Shown here piece after piece: positions 45,247 to 55,675 of a stretch of DNA of 64,000 nucleotides. The notes below the pieces were generated by a model that was not told where the DNA came from, did no database searches, and saw only the letters and a program-made list of their open reading frames with translations. The stretch spans positions 3,289,001 to 3,353,000 of the forward strand of contig NZ_CP039740.1 in the NCBI RefSeq assembly GCF_005153485.1, given 5' to 3'. The first letter of the stretch is position 1. Every line of letters starts with the position of its first letter. This DNA is from Pseudolabrys sp. FHR47 (lineage in GTDB: Bacteria; Pseudomonadota; Alphaproteobacteria; Rhizobiales; Xanthobacteraceae). The translations under genes and the position numbers were made by a program.

Positions 45247-45660
45247 ATGTCTTATCCCATCACCGACATTCAGGGGATCGACGGCCAAGTCGCCGCCGCC
45301 CTCAAGTCGGCGGGGATCCGTTCGACGGGCGCGTTGCTCGACAAGGCCAGGACGGTTAAAGGCCGCAAGCTGCTGGCCGAGAAGACCCAGTTCGACGAGA
45401 AGCAGCTCTTGTGCTGGGCCAACGGCGCCGACCGGATGCGCGTCAAGGGCGTCAGCAAGGAGTACGCGGTGCTCCTCAAATATGCCGGCGTCGACACGGT
45501 GAAGGAACTGGCCCACCGCAATGCGCGCAACCTCGCCGCCGCGATGGCCAAGGCCAATGAAGAGCACCAGATCGTGCGATTCCTGCCGTCCGAGAAGGTC
45601 GTCGAGCGCTGGATCGAGCACGCCAAGAAGCTGCCGCTCATGATCTCCTACCGGCGCTAG
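45247..45660 (+). CDS. DUF4332 helix-hairpin-helix protein
   Basis: 137 residues with two helix-hairpin-helix-like blocks: DIQGIDGQVAAALKSAGIRS near the N-terminus and RVKGVSKEYAVLLKYAGVD in the middle, as in DUF4332. Such domains often bind DNA non-specifically. GGAG lies seven bases before the ATG. It follows the DUF2267-like gene by 63 bases. Confidence 0.85.
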   Translation: MSYPITDIQGIDGQVAAALKSAGIRSTGALLDKARTVKGRKLLAEKTQFDEKQLLCWANGADRMRVKGVSKEYAVLLKYAGVDTVKELAHRNARNLAAAMAKANEEHQIVRFLPSEKVVERWIEHAKKLPLMISYRR

Positions 45661-45702
45661 ACACCGACCTGCCCCAATCTCGCCCCTGCTTGACAGCCTG
45701 CC

Positions 45703-46593
45703 GTGGGCCGCGCCATGCCACTCGCCATGGCCACTGCCCGCACCCTTGAACCGCCCGCCGCGCCCTCCGTTACGCCGGAGCCGCTTGTTGCGCTGCTCGC
45801 GCGCGGCCGACCCCTGGTCATGGGCATTCTCAACGTCACGCCGGACTCCTTCTCCGACGGCGGCAAGTTTCTCGATCCCAAGCGCGCCATCGCCCATGCC
45901 GAGGAGATGGTGGCGCAGGGCGCCGACATCATCGACATCGGCGCGGAGTCGACGCGGCCCTATGATGGCATGCAGCCGGTCAGCGCCGACGAGGAAGTGG
46001 CGCGGCTCAAGCCTGTGCTGCCCGCCGTTGCGAAGCTCGGCGTGCCGGTTTCGATCGACTCGCTCAAGTCCGAGGTCGCGGCCTGGGCGCTCGATAACGG
46101 CGCCACCATCGCCAACGACGTCTGGGGCTTGCAGCGCGACGCCCACATGGCCGAGGTGGTGGCAGCGCGCGGCGTTCCGGTCATCGTCATGCATAACCGC
46201 GACGAGGCCGACCCGAGGATCGATATCGTCGCCGACGTCGAAGCGTTCTTCGCCCGCTCGATCGCGGTTGCCTCCGAAGCCGGCATCGCCCGCGAGAACA
46301 TCGTGCTCGACCCCGGCATCGGCTTCGGCAAAACGCCGGAACAGAGCATCGTCACGCTAGCGCATACCGCGACGTTCCGCAGCTTCGGCCTGCCGCTGCT
46401 GGTCGGCGCCTCGCGCAAGCGCTTCATTAATTCGGTGAGCCCGGCGCCGCCGACCGAGCGCATCGGCGGCTCCATCGCCAGCCATATCTACGCCGTGCAG
46501 CAGGGCGCGGCGATCGTGCGCGTCCATGATGTAGCGGAGACGGTGCAGGCCTTGCGTGTGCTCGCCGCCATCGAAAAAGGAAGTGCGCCGTGA
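45703..46593 (+). CDS. folP: Dihydropteroate synthase
   Basis: 296 residues; joins p-aminobenzoate to dihydropterin pyrophosphate in folate synthesis. MGILNVTPDSFSDGGKF (residues about 40-56) is the first family signature and ADIIDIGAESTRP the second; GIGFGKTPEQS, LLVGASRKRFI and IVRVHDVAET complete the active site. GTG at 45703, ATG at 45715 and ATG at 45727 are all possible starts. Its stop overlaps the folB start, so the fol genes are coupled. Confidence 0.95.
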   Translation: MGRAMPLAMATARTLEPPAAPSVTPEPLVALLARGRPLVMGILNVTPDSFSDGGKFLDPKRAIAHAEEMVAQGADIIDIGAESTRPYDGMQPVSADEEVARLKPVLPAVAKLGVPVSIDSLKSEVAAWALDNGATIANDVWGLQRDAHMAEVVAARGVPVIVMHNRDEADPRIDIVADVEAFFARSIAVASEAGIARENIVLDPGIGFGKTPEQSIVTLAHTATFRSFGLPLLVGASRKRFINSVSPAPPTERIGGSIASHIYAVQQGAAIVRVHDVAETVQALRVLAAIEKGSAP

Positions 46594-46964
46594 CCGACCG
46601 CATTTTCATCCGCGACCTGACTCTGCATGCCTATCACGGCATCATGCCGCATGAGGGCCGGGTCGGGCAGACCTTCATGATCGATCTCGACCTCGACATT
46701 GATCTTTCCGAGGCCGCGCGCTCCGACAAGGTCAAGGACACCGTGTCCTATGCCGACGTCGCGCAATGCGTGGAGAAGGTTTTCACCGGCCAGCGCTTCC
46801 GGCTCATCGAAGCCGCGGGCGGCGCAGTGGCGGACGCCGTGCTCGCCGCCTTTCCGCGCGTCCTCACGGTCGCGGTGACCATTCACAAGCCGCATGCGCC
46901 GATCGCCGCGACCTTCAGCGACGTCGGCGTCACGCTTGTGCGCAGCCGCGCCAGCGGCAAATGA
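46590..46964 (+). CDS. folB: Dihydroneopterin aldolase
   Basis: 124 residues. IFIRDLTLHAYHGIMPHEG is the conserved N-terminal strand-turn with the Tyr and His pair, VSYADVAQCVEKVF and RFRLIEAAGGAVAD contain the Tyr and Glu of the active site. It cleaves dihydroneopterin to give the pterin substrate of FolK. ATGA overlaps exist at both ends, with folP and with folK. Confidence 0.94.
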   Translation: MTDRIFIRDLTLHAYHGIMPHEGRVGQTFMIDLDLDIDLSEAARSDKVKDTVSYADVAQCVEKVFTGQRFRLIEAAGGAVADAVLAAFPRVLTVAVTIHKPHAPIAATFSDVGVTLVRSRASGK

Positions 46965-47464
46965 CCACCGGGGCGGCCCGCGCCTACCTCGCCTTCGGCG
47001 GCAATGTCGGCGACAGCCGCTCAATGCTCGATCGCGCGGTGGCCGCGCTGGCGCAGACGCCGGGGGTTACACTCGTCGCCCGCTCATCCGACTACAGGAC
47101 GCCGCCCTGGGGCGTGACCGACCAGGCGCCCTTCATCAATCTCTGCGTCGCCATCGACACGACGCTGGCGCCGCTCGCCCTGCTCGCGCGCGTGCAGGAG
47201 ATCGAACGCGCTCTTGGGCGTGACCGGGCCAATGAGCGGCGCTGGGGACCGCGTACCGTCGACATCGACATCATCGCCTATGGCGACCTGACGCTGGACG
47301 AGCCGGGCCTCATATTGCCCCACCCGCGCCTGTTCGAGCGCGCCTTCGTGCTGATGCCGCTCGCCGAGATCGCCGGCAACCATGGGATCGCCGGCCGCGA
47401 CCTCCAGGAGGCGCTGCGGGGCGTCGATACCGCCGGGATCGAGCGCCTGCCGCCGCGATCCTGA
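46961..47464 (+). CDS. folK: HPPK pyrophosphokinase
   Basis: 167 residues. YLAFGGNVGDSRSML is the N-terminal signature, SSDYRTPPWG carries the substrate loop, and RRWGPRTVDIDIIAYG is the HPPK signature with metal-binding Asp pair. It pyrophosphorylates hydroxymethyl-dihydropterin for FolP. The real ATG (46961) overlaps the folB stop; the open frame extends upstream only as an artefact. FolE is not in the window. Confidence 0.95.
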   Translation: MTTGAARAYLAFGGNVGDSRSMLDRAVAALAQTPGVTLVARSSDYRTPPWGVTDQAPFINLCVAIDTTLAPLALLARVQEIERALGRDRANERRWGPRTVDIDIIAYGDLTLDEPGLILPHPRLFERAFVLMPLAEIAGNHGIAGRDLQEALRGVDTAGIERLPPRS

Positions 47465-47536
47465 CGGCCGCCTGGCCCTGCCCTGGCTTGTCATATCGCA
47501 ATAGCGAGATGACGGCTTCTATGGCAGTTTGCCCCT

Positions 47537-49399
47537 ATGAGCACCGCCAAACCCCTCGCCCTCGCCGCCGAATTTCCGCCGACCGATGCCGCCGAATGGC
47601 GTAAACTGGTCGATGTGGCCCTCAAAGGCGCGGATTTCGACAAGCGCCTCGTCACTCGGACCTATGACGGCCTGCGCGTCGAGCCGCTTTATCCCCGCGC
47701 CGCAGGTGCTCATGCCGTCCCCGGCCGCGCGGCGGGCGAGCCGTGGCAGGTGGTGCAGCGGGTCGATCATCCGGACGCCGTCGAGGCGAACAATCAGGCG
47801 CTGACCGACCTCGAAAACGGCGCCACCGGACTGTCGCTGATCTTTGCCGGCTCGATCGGCGCCTACGGCTACGGACTCGGCGGCTCCGAGTCGACCATCG
47901 CCCGCGCTCTGCAGGATGTCTGGCTCGACGCCGTGGCGATCGAAACCGACTTCAGCGCGCAGGAGAAGGAAGCCGGGCTGAACCTCGCCAAGGCAGTGAA
48001 GGCGCGCGGCATCGACCCGGCGGCGACGCAAATCCGCTTCGCCCACGACCCGCTCGGGCTGATGGCGCGCAACGGCGCCGCGCCAAGGCCCTGGGCCGAG
48101 ACCGCCAAAATGCTGGCCGGCTTCGCCGCCGATCTGGCGGGCCAGGGCTTCAAAGGTCCGTTCGCGGTGGCGGACGGCCGCGCCGTCCATGCCGCCGGCG
48201 GCTCGGAAGCGCAGGAGCTCGCTTTCGCGCTCGGCAATGCGGTGACCTATCTGCGCATGTTCGTCGACAGCGGCGTGCCGCTCGACCGCGCGAGAGAGTT
48301 GATCTTCTTCCGCCTCGCCGCCGACGCCGACGAGTTCATGACCATCGCCAAATTCCGCGCCCTGCGGAAACTGTGGGCGCGCGTCGAGGAAGCCAGCGGC
48401 CTCACCGCCAAGCCTGCCTTCGTCTCGGCAGAGACGGCGTGGCGCATGATGACGCAACGCGATCCTTACGTGAACATGCTGCGCACGACGATTGCCATCA
48501 CCGCCGCCGGCGTCGGCGGCGCCGATGCGATCACGGTGTTGCCGTTCACCCAGGCACGCGGCCTGCCCGACGCCTTTGCCCGCCGCGTCGCGCGCAACCA
48601 GCAGCTCATCCTGCTCGAAGAGTCGAACCTCTACCGTGTCGCCGATCCGGCGGCGGGTGCCGGCGGCATCGAGACACTAACGACACAGCTCGCGCAGACC
48701 GCATGGTCGCTGTTTCAGGAAATCGAGAAAGCCGGCGGCGCGGCCGACGCCATTGCACAAGGCGTCATCCAGAAAAAGGTCGTCGACACGCGCAAGACAC
48801 GCGAAGCCAATGTCGCGCGCCGCAAGGACCCGCTCACCGGCGCCAGCGAATTCCCCAATCTCGGCGAGGCCGAGGTCAAGGTGCTTGGCGTGCCGCGCGT
48901 GAACGTTGCGCCCATCACCGGCGCGATCACCTTCGACGCGCTCGCCGCGATGCGACTTGCCGCGCCGTTCGAGGCGCTGCGCGACAAGTCCGACGCACTG
49001 GCCCGCAAGACCGGCTCGCGGCCGAAAGTGTTTCTCGCCACCCTCGGCAAGCTCTCGGAATTCACCGCGCGCGCGACCTTCGCGCGGAACTTCTACGAGG
49101 CCGGCGGCATCGAGGCAGTAGTAACCGACGGATTCAAGGATCGCGCTGAGATGCTCGCCGCGTTCAAGGCGTCGGGAACGAAGCTCGCCTGCCTCTGTTC
49201 AACCGACAAGGTCTATGAAGCCGAGGCGATCGACGCCGCAAAGGAACTCGCCGCCGCGGGCGCTACCGTGCATCTCGCCGGCCGCCCGGGCGAACTCGAA
49301 GCTGCGCTGAAGGCCGCGGGCGTCAATACCTTCGTTTACGTCGGCTGCGACGTGCTTTCGACGCTGACGGCCGCGTATGATATCGTGGGGGCACCATGA
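47537..49399 (+). CDS. mutA: Methylmalonyl-CoA mutase small subunit
   Basis: 620 residues. The TIM-barrel half resembles MutB (TEDF-like and [12 protein letters not shown] blocks), but the C-terminal flavodoxin-like half has no D-x-H-x-x-G cobalamin motif, as expected for the non-catalytic small subunit. It stabilises the MutB-adenosylcobalamin enzyme that converts methylmalonyl-CoA to succinyl-CoA. It overlaps mutB by four bases. Confidence 0.95.
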   Translation: MSTAKPLALAAEFPPTDAAEWRKLVDVALKGADFDKRLVTRTYDGLRVEPLYPRAAGAHAVPGRAAGEPWQVVQRVDHPDAVEANNQALTDLENGATGLSLIFAGSIGAYGYGLGGSESTIARALQDVWLDAVAIETDFSAQEKEAGLNLAKAVKARGIDPAATQIRFAHDPLGLMARNGAAPRPWAETAKMLAGFAADLAGQGFKGPFAVADGRAVHAAGGSEAQELAFALGNAVTYLRMFVDSGVPLDRARELIFFRLAADADEFMTIAKFRALRKLWARVEEASGLTAKPAFVSAETAWRMMTQRDPYVNMLRTTIAITAAGVGGADAITVLPFTQARGLPDAFARRVARNQQLILLEESNLYRVADPAAGAGGIETLTTQLAQTAWSLFQEIEKAGGAADAIAQGVIQKKVVDTRKTREANVARRKDPLTGASEFPNLGEAEVKVLGVPRVNVAPITGAITFDALAAMRLAAPFEALRDKSDALARKTGSRPKVFLATLGKLSEFTARATFARNFYEAGGIEAVVTDGFKDRAEMLAAFKASGTKLACLCSTDKVYEAEAIDAAKELAAAGATVHLAGRPGELEAALKAAGVNTFVYVGCDVLSTLTAAYDIVGAP

Positions 49400-51549
49400 C
49401 CCAAATCCCGAACTTCGCCACCGTCGCTTTCGCTGAGCCCAAGCTCGCCGCGAACAATGACAACGCCGCGTCCTGGATGACGCCGGAAGGCATTCAGGTC
49501 GCGCCGGTCTATGGCGAGAAGGACGTCGCCGGCCTCGATTTCCTCGACACCTATCCCGGCAAGGCGCCGTTCCTGCGCGGGCCCTACCCGGCGATGTACG
49601 CGGCGCAGCCCTGGACCATCCGGCAATATGCCGGCTTCTCGACTGCGGAAGATTCCAACGCCTTCTACCGGCGCAACCTCGCCGCCGGCCAGAAGGGCCT
49701 GTCGATCGCTTTCGATCTCGCCACGCATCGCGGCTACGACTCCGATCACCCGCGCGTCGCCGGCGACGTCGGCATGGCCGGCGTCGCGATCGACTCGATC
49801 TACGACATGCGCACCTTGTTCTCCGGCATCCCGCTCGACCAGATGAGCGTGTCGATGACCATGAATGGCGCGGTGCTGCCGGTGCTGGCGCTCTATATCG
49901 TCGCCGCAGAAGAGCAAGGCGTGCCGCACAACAAATTGTCGGGCACGATCCAGAACGACATCCTCAAAGAATTCATGGTTCGCAACACCTATATCTACCC
50001 GCCCGGGCCGTCGTTGCGCATCATCTCCGACATCTTCGCTTACACCTCCGCCGAGATGCCGAAATTCAACTCGATCTCGGTGTCCGGCTATCACATGCAG
50101 GAAGCCGGCGCGACGCAGGACCTTGAGCTTGCCTATACGCTGGCCGACGGCCTCGAATATGTCCGCGCCGGCATCAAGGCGGGGCTGACGATCGATCAGT
50201 TCGCCCCGCGCGTGTCGTTCTTCTGGGCGATCGGCATGAACTACTTCATGGAGATCGCCAAGCTGCGCGCCGCGCGCATGATCTGGGCGAAGCTGATGAA
50301 ACCGTTCAAGCCCGACGATGCGCGCTCGCTATCGCTGCGCACCCATTCGCAGACCTCGGGCTGGTCGCTGGCTGCGCAGGATGTGTTCAATAACGTCGCG
50401 CGCACCATGATCGAGGCGATGGCGGCGACGCAGGGCCACACCCAGTCGCTGCATACCAATTCGCTCGACGAGGCGCTGGCGCTGCCGACCGACTTCTCGG
50501 CGCGCATCGCCCGCAACACCCAGATCCTGCTGCAGCAGGAGAGCGGCACCACCCGCATCGTCGATCCGTGGGGCGGCTCATACTACATCGAGAAGCTGAC
50601 GGCCGATCTCGCCGCCAAGGCCTGGGCTCATATCGAGGAAGTCGAGAGCCTGGGCGGCATGGCCAAGGCCATCGAGGCCGGCATTCCCAAGCTGCGCATC
50701 GAGGAGGCCTCCGCCAAGACGCAGGCCCGCATCGACGCCGGCGTGCAGTCGGTCATCGGCGTCAACAAGTACCAGCCGGTCGAGGAAGACCCAATCGAGG
50801 TGCTCAAAGTCAACAACGCCGAGGTCCGCCAAAAGCAACTCGACAAGCTCGCCCGCCTCAAGGCCGAGCGCGATCCGGTCGCGCTCAAGGAGGCGCTCGA
50901 TGCGCTCACCCGCGCCGCCACCGGCAACGGCAACCTGCTGGAACTCGCCGTCGACGCCGCCCGCGCCAAGGCCACCGTCGGCGAGATTTCGGACGCGCTG
51001 GAAAAAGTCTTTGGTCGCCACGTCGCGTCGATCAAGTCGATAACCGGCGTCTACAAACGGGAGGTCGGCATGACTCCGACGGTCGATAAGGTGCGTGAAG
51101 CGGTCGAAGCCTTCGAAGCCGCGGAAGGCCGCCGGCCTCGCCTGCTGGTCGCCAAGATCGGCCAGGACGGCCACGACCGCGGCCAGAAGGTCATCGCTTC
51201 GGCCTTCGCCGATCTCGGCTTCGACGTCGACATTGGGCCGCTGTTCGCGACGCCCGATGAAGCCGCGCGGCAGGCGGTCGAGAACGATGTGCACATTCTC
51301 GGCGTGTCGTCGCTCGCCGCAGCGCATCTCACTCTGGTGCCGGAACTGAAGAAGGCGCTGGCAGCGCAAGGCCGCGAGGACATCATGATCGTAGTCGGCG
51401 GCGTCGTGCCGCCGCAGGACTACGATGCACTGATGAAGTCTGGCTGCGAGGCGATTTTCCCGCCGGGCACGGTAATCTCGGAAGCGGCGCTGAAACTCCT
51501 CAAGACATTGCATCACCGTCTCGGCCACGACCAGCAGGCGGCGGAATAA
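49396..51549 (+). CDS. mutB: Methylmalonyl-CoA mutase large subunit
   Basis: 717 residues; the catalytic subunit. Substrate-barrel residues are visible in [20 protein letters not shown] and [17 protein letters not shown]. The C-terminal cobalamin-binding domain has Asp591, His593 and Gly596 (GQDGHDRG), where His is the cobalt ligand. Together with MutA and MeaB it feeds propionyl-CoA carbon into the TCA cycle. The start overlaps mutA by four bases. Confidence 0.97.
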   Translation: MTQIPNFATVAFAEPKLAANNDNAASWMTPEGIQVAPVYGEKDVAGLDFLDTYPGKAPFLRGPYPAMYAAQPWTIRQYAGFSTAEDSNAFYRRNLAAGQKGLSIAFDLATHRGYDSDHPRVAGDVGMAGVAIDSIYDMRTLFSGIPLDQMSVSMTMNGAVLPVLALYIVAAEEQGVPHNKLSGTIQNDILKEFMVRNTYIYPPGPSLRIISDIFAYTSAEMPKFNSISVSGYHMQEAGATQDLELAYTLADGLEYVRAGIKAGLTIDQFAPRVSFFWAIGMNYFMEIAKLRAARMIWAKLMKPFKPDDARSLSLRTHSQTSGWSLAAQDVFNNVARTMIEAMAATQGHTQSLHTNSLDEALALPTDFSARIARNTQILLQQESGTTRIVDPWGGSYYIEKLTADLAAKAWAHIEEVESLGGMAKAIEAGIPKLRIEEASAKTQARIDAGVQSVIGVNKYQPVEEDPIEVLKVNNAEVRQKQLDKLARLKAERDPVALKEALDALTRAATGNGNLLELAVDAARAKATVGEISDALEKVFGRHVASIKSITGVYKREVGMTPTVDKVREAVEAFEAAEGRRPRLLVAKIGQDGHDRGQKVIASAFADLGFDVDIGPLFATPDEAARQAVENDVHILGVSSLAAAHLTLVPELKKALAAQGREDIMIVVGGVVPPQDYDALMKSGCEAIFPPGTVISEAALKLLKTLHHRLGHDQQAAE

Positions 51550-51562
51550 TACGAGGCCCATC

Positions 51563-52339
51563 ATGAGAGCGCCTGTCGCGCTTCTCGCATTTCTTGTCTT
51601 TGCCGGCCCCGCCATCGCGGCCGACGAGCCCAAGCCCGTCATCGCCATCGACGACAAGACCATCGAGGCCAGCGTCGTCATCGACCCTGCTTTGAAGACT
51701 TATCCGGCGCTTTATGAAAAGCTGCTCGCCAGCGGCAAACGTCAATACGACAAGGCCCGTGCCGAGGCGGCCGCAGAATTCAAATCGACGCCCGATCTGT
51801 TCAGCGACGGCCGCAAGTTCTTCTACAAGCGCACCGACAGGCTGCGCAGCGCCATCGGCTCCTATCTCAGCATCGTGCGCAGCGACGACACCTATGAGGG
51901 CGGCGCTCACCCTAACCATGTCGTCGACACGCTGCTCTGGGACACGCAAGCGGCGCGCTTTATCAACATCAAGCCATTCTTCAAGGAGATGGCGGATGGC
52001 GGTCCGACGCTCCAGCGCCTCGCGCATCTGATCCGCGCCGCGCTGGCCATCGAAAAGAAAGCACGCGATGTCGAAGTCGCCGATCCCGACAAGGATCAAT
52101 GGCTGTCCGGCGTCAAGCCCAGAATCACCGACATCGGTGGCATTGCTCTCGCGCCGTCCACCGAAGCCGGCAAGAGTTCCGGCTTCATCGTTTACTTCTC
52201 GCCCTACGCCGTCGGCGCCTACGCCGAGGGCGAATATATCGTCTTCATCCCGTACGCTGCATTTCAACCGATACTTTCCGCCACGGGTCTCGCCTTGTTC
52301 GGCGGCGCTCGACCCGCTGACGACGGTAAGAACGACTGA
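51563..52339 (+). CDS. DUF3298/RsiV-like exported protein
   Basis: 258 residues with a signal peptide (ALLAFLVFAGPAIAA). TYEGGAHPNHVVDTLLW and a C-terminal FSPYAVGAYAEGEYIVFIPY match the DUF3298/RsiV-like domain, whose members bind lysozyme-like ligands or act as anti-sigma tails. Here there is no transmembrane anti-sigma part, so a soluble periplasmic role is more likely. It follows mutB by 13 bases and is probably co-transcribed; function in that context is unknown. Confidence 0.8.
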   Translation: MRAPVALLAFLVFAGPAIAADEPKPVIAIDDKTIEASVVIDPALKTYPALYEKLLASGKRQYDKARAEAAAEFKSTPDLFSDGRKFFYKRTDRLRSAIGSYLSIVRSDDTYEGGAHPNHVVDTLLWDTQAARFINIKPFFKEMADGGPTLQRLAHLIRAALAIEKKARDVEVADPDKDQWLSGVKPRITDIGGIALAPSTEAGKSSGFIVYFSPYAVGAYAEGEYIVFIPYAAFQPILSATGLALFGGARPADDGKND

Positions 52340-52536
52340 CGCCTCGCGGCCGGCACGCGAGAAACAACGCCACGTCGTTTTTTTCGCGGCGATGCCGGCA
52401 TGCGCAGAAACGCTACGCCGTTTGCATCGCACCATGAGCGCGGGGCATCGGCGATTGACCGGCCGCTATGCCCGGCCCTAACATCACATCATCATACAAA
52501 GCCGGCGGATAGACCGGCGCACATGGGAGCGACCGC

Positions 52537-53529
52537 ATGACCAAGCTGACACGACGCGATTTCATGGCCGCGACGGCGATCGCCGGCGCTGGATTGGCCG
52601 CCGGAGCCAAGCCCTCCTTCGCCCAGAATTATCCGACGCGGCCCATCCAGATGATCTGCCCGTGGGGCGCAGGCGGCGGCACCGACGCCACGGCGCGCAT
52701 CGTCGCGGCACTCCTTGAGAAGGACCTCGGCCAGCCCATCAACGTCGTCAACCGCACCGGCGGCTCGGGTGTCGTCGGCCATTCGGCGATCGCGACCGCG
52801 GCGCCGGACGGCTACACGCTCGGCATCGTCACCGTCGAAATCTCGATGATGCACTGGCAGGGCCTCACCCAGCTCACGCCGAAGGATTACACGCCGCTGG
52901 CGCTCATGAACGAGGATCCGCCGGGTATCCAGGTCAAGGCCGACAGCCAGTACAAGACGGTGAAGGAACTCGCCGACGCCATCAAGGCGGCGCCGGCCGG
53001 CAAGTTCAAGGCGTCCGGCACCGGCCAGGGCGGCATCTGGCATCTGGCTCTCGTCGGCTGGCTGCAGGCGCTCGGCTTGCCCGGCAACCACGTCACTTGG
53101 GTTCCGTCGAATGGCGCCGCACCCGCAATGCAAGACCTCGCCGCCGGCGGTATCGACTTCACGACCTGCTCGGTGCCGGAAGCCCGCGCCATGATCGACG
53201 CCGGCAAGGCCCGCTCTCTCGCACTCATGGCACCGCAGCGTGCCGCCGCCTTCAAGGACATCCCAACGCTGAAGGAAGCGATGGGCATCGACTTCACCAC
53301 CGGCGCCTGGCGCGGTTTCGTTGGGCCGAAGGGGCTGCCGGCGGACATGGCAACCAAGCTCACCGCATCGCTCAAGAAGATCTACGCCTCCAAGGAATAC
53401 AATGACTTCATGAGCTCCCGTGGCTATGGCGTGCTCTGGGCGGACGCCAAGGGCTTTGCCGACTTCATGGACAAGGCCGACAAGCAAATGGGCTCGGCCA
53501 TGAAGGCCGCCGGTCTCGCCAAGAGCTGA
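52537..53529 (+). CDS. tctC: TctC substrate-binding protein of a TTT transporter
   Basis: 330 residues with a Tat signal (TRRDFMAATAIAGAGLAAG, cleavage near AQN). YPTRPIQMICPWGAGGGTD is the TctC N-terminal signature; the ligand Asp/Gly loop region around GSGVVGHSAIA follows. It catches a carboxylate in the periplasm and delivers it to TctAB. GGGAG precedes the ATG. A hairpin lies directly after its stop. The neighbours favour a dicarboxylate such as succinate or methylmalonate, but this is inference. Confidence 0.94.
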   Translation: MTKLTRRDFMAATAIAGAGLAAGAKPSFAQNYPTRPIQMICPWGAGGGTDATARIVAALLEKDLGQPINVVNRTGGSGVVGHSAIATAAPDGYTLGIVTVEISMMHWQGLTQLTPKDYTPLALMNEDPPGIQVKADSQYKTVKELADAIKAAPAGKFKASGTGQGGIWHLALVGWLQALGLPGNHVTWVPSNGAAPAMQDLAAGGIDFTTCSVPEARAMIDAGKARSLALMAPQRAAAFKDIPTLKEAMGIDFTTGAWRGFVGPKGLPADMATKLTASLKKIYASKEYNDFMSSRGYGVLWADAKGFADFMDKADKQMGSAMKAAGLAKS

Positions 53530-53573
53530 CGCGACACGCGACCGCGCGCGAGGTTGGAGCCTCACGCACCACC

Positions 53574-53601
53574 TTTGCCGGCCGCACCAGCGGCCGGCAA
53601 A
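53574..53601 (+). promoter_or_regulatory. Intergenic hairpin between tctC and tctB
   Basis: An 11-bp perfect stem (TTTGCCGGCCG/CGGCCGGCAAA, loop CACCAG) about 45 bases after the tctC stop. No strong T-run follows, so it is more likely an mRNA 3' stabiliser or a partial attenuator that lets TctC be made in excess over TctB and TctA. Confidence 0.65.
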
Positions 53602-53645
53602 ATTCTTGAGTCTGATCTCAATTCCTGCAAGTTTCCGGAGTGGCA

Positions 53646-54119
53646 ATGCGCGCGAACGACGCGATCAACGGACTAATCCTTATTCTTCTGTCCGTTGCCA
53701 TGATCGCCATGACGTCGACGTTTCCGGCGTTTCCCGGCCAGCCCTACGGGCCTTCCCTATTTCCCCGCGTTCTTGGCACGTTGCTGATCATGTGCGGTGT
53801 GCTCCTGGTCTGGCGCGGGCTCGCCGCCCGCCGATCCGGCGCAGGCTGGGTCGAGATGGCGCCATGGACACGGCAACCATGGCGCGTCGTCAGCTTCTTC
53901 CTGATGCTCGGCTCCCTGCTGCTCTACATCCTCGTCGGCGACGCGATCGGTTTCATTCCGGTGGCGATCGTCATCCTGCTGGCGCTGTTCTTGTGGTTCG
54001 GCGTGAGGCCGCTATCGGCCGTCGTCACGGCCGTGGTCGCGACCTTCGCGATTCACTGGTTCTTCGCCACCCTGCTGCGCGTGCCATTGCCGCGCGGCGT
54101 GCTCGACGCGATTTTGTGA
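53646..54119 (+). CDS. tctB: TctB small membrane subunit
   Basis: 157 residues with four membrane spans; FPGQPYGPSLFPRVLGTLLI is the conserved TctB block. ATG at 53646 lies five bases after GGAG; GTG at 53640 is an alternative. It forms the membrane complex with TctA; the stop is seven bases before tctA. Confidence 0.9.
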   Translation: MRANDAINGLILILLSVAMIAMTSTFPAFPGQPYGPSLFPRVLGTLLIMCGVLLVWRGLAARRSGAGWVEMAPWTRQPWRVVSFFLMLGSLLLYILVGDAIGFIPVAIVILLALFLWFGVRPLSAVVTAVVATFAIHWFFATLLRVPLPRGVLDAIL

Positions 54120-54126
54120 GGCCGTC

Positions 54127-55623
54127 ATGGACGCGTTTGTCACCGCCGCCGGCCTCGTCCTCGATCCGAACGTCTTGTGGGTCATCGTCGCCTCCGCGGC
54201 GTTCGGCATGTTCGTCGGCGCGATGCCGGGCCTGACCGCGACGATGGCAACCGCACTTCTCGTGCCGGTCACATTCTTCATGGATCCCGTGCCGGCACTC
54301 GGCGCCATCGTCACCGCGACCGCAATGGCGATCTTCGCCGGCGATATCCCCGCTGCGATGCTGCGCATTCCCGGCACGCCCGCGTCCGCCGCCTATACCG
54401 ACGAAAGCTACGCCATGTCTAAGAAGGGTGAGCTTGACCTTAACCTCGGCGTCAATCTCGTCTTCTCCGTCCTCGGCGGCATGATCGGCGTCGCACTTCT
54501 CATTGTCTGTGCGCCTGTCCTCGCCGAAGCGGCGATCAACTTCTCGTCCTTCGAATATTTCTGGCTCGCGCTGCTCGGCCTGACCTGCGCGATCTTCATG
54601 ACCACGGGCGACCCGCTCAAAGGCGTCACCTCGCTGATCTTCGGCCTGCTCATCAACTGCATCGGAATCGATCCCACCGCGGGTCATCCCCGTTTCACCT
54701 TCGGCAGCGTCGAACTGCTGCAAGGCATCAGCTTCATTCCGGCCATGATCGGCATGTTCGCGCTGTCGGAACTGTTGCGTGGCGCGGTCAGCGTCGATGA
54801 GCGTAACGTCGTCCTGGCGCAGAAGATCGGCAACATCTTCCACGGCGTGTGGAGCGTGCTCAAGAAATACTGGTTCAACTTCCTGCGCGGCTCCGCACTC
54901 GGCGTCGCCATCGGTGCGCTGCCGGGCGCCGGCGCCGACATTGCGGCCTGGATTTCGTTCGCGATTTCCAAGCGGTTCTCGAAGACGCCGGAGAAATTCG
55001 GCACCGGTCACATCGAGGGCATCGTCGACGCCACCTCGGCCAACAATTCGGCGCTCGCTGCCGCCTGGATTCCGGCGCTGGTGTTCGGCATTCCCGGCGA
55101 TTCGATCACCGCGATCGTCATTGGCGTGCTCTACATGAAGGGCATGAATCCCGGTCCGACCGTGTTCCTGCAGAATCCGCAGTTCATCTACGCGGTGTTC
55201 ATCATCTTCGTCCTCGCCAATCTGCTGATGTTGCCGCTCGGCTGGGCCGCCATCAAGTCGGCCAAGCAGATCCTGCGAGTGCCGCGCAATGTGCTGCTGC
55301 CGATCATCCTGCTGTTCTGCCTGGTGGGCTCCTACGCTATGACCAATTCCTTCTACGGCGTGCTGATCATGCTGGTGCTGGGCATCATCGGCTGGCTGAT
55401 GGAAGAGAACGGTTTTCCGATCGCGCCGGCGATCCTCGGGCTCGTGCTCGGCGAAATGCTCGAGCAGAACTTCATGACCTCGATGATCAAGGCCGACGGC
55501 AACGCGCTGGTGTTCTTCGAGCGGCCGATCGCCGGTGTGCTCGGCGTCATCACGGTCGCGGTCTGGGGCCTGATGCTGTGGCGCGGCTTCATGGGACGCA
55601 AGGCGACCCTGGCGCCAACCTGA
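54127..55623 (+). CDS. tctA: TctA large membrane subunit
   Basis: 498 residues with about 11-12 membrane spans. AMPGLTATMATALLVP near the N-terminus and PGAGADIAAWISFAISKRFS in the centre are the paired conserved motifs of TctA permeases. GAGG lies upstream of the ATG. It forms the cation-coupled channel of the transporter. A stem-loop follows. Confidence 0.95.
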   Translation: MDAFVTAAGLVLDPNVLWVIVASAAFGMFVGAMPGLTATMATALLVPVTFFMDPVPALGAIVTATAMAIFAGDIPAAMLRIPGTPASAAYTDESYAMSKKGELDLNLGVNLVFSVLGGMIGVALLIVCAPVLAEAAINFSSFEYFWLALLGLTCAIFMTTGDPLKGVTSLIFGLLINCIGIDPTAGHPRFTFGSVELLQGISFIPAMIGMFALSELLRGAVSVDERNVVLAQKIGNIFHGVWSVLKKYWFNFLRGSALGVAIGALPGAGADIAAWISFAISKRFSKTPEKFGTGHIEGIVDATSANNSALAAAWIPALVFGIPGDSITAIVIGVLYMKGMNPGPTVFLQNPQFIYAVFIIFVLANLLMLPLGWAAIKSAKQILRVPRNVLLPIILLFCLVGSYAMTNSFYGVLIMLVLGIIGWLMEENGFPIAPAILGLVLGEMLEQNFMTSMIKADGNALVFFERPIAGVLGVITVAVWGLMLWRGFMGRKATLAPT

Positions 55624-55633
55624 GCCAAACCGG

Positions 55634-55657
55634 AGGGGCGTGACGGCACACGCCCCT
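55634..55657 (+). terminator. Stem-loop after tctA
   Basis: A 9-bp perfect stem (AGGGGCGTG/CACGCCCCT, loop ACGGCA) 10 bases after the tctA stop. The following TTCGG is not a convincing T-run, so termination may be weak or rho-aided, allowing read-through into meaB. Confidence 0.6.
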
Positions 55658-55675
55658 TCGGCTAGTTAGTACCGA

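Noticed and set aside
47465..47536. Cobalamin riboswitch before mutA
   Set aside because: The gap is only about 70 bases, too short for a B12 riboswitch, and no B12-box was recognised.
47743..49149. A 468-residue plus-strand frame within mutA
   Set aside because: Arg-rich shadow of mutA; the mutA frame matches the family end to end.
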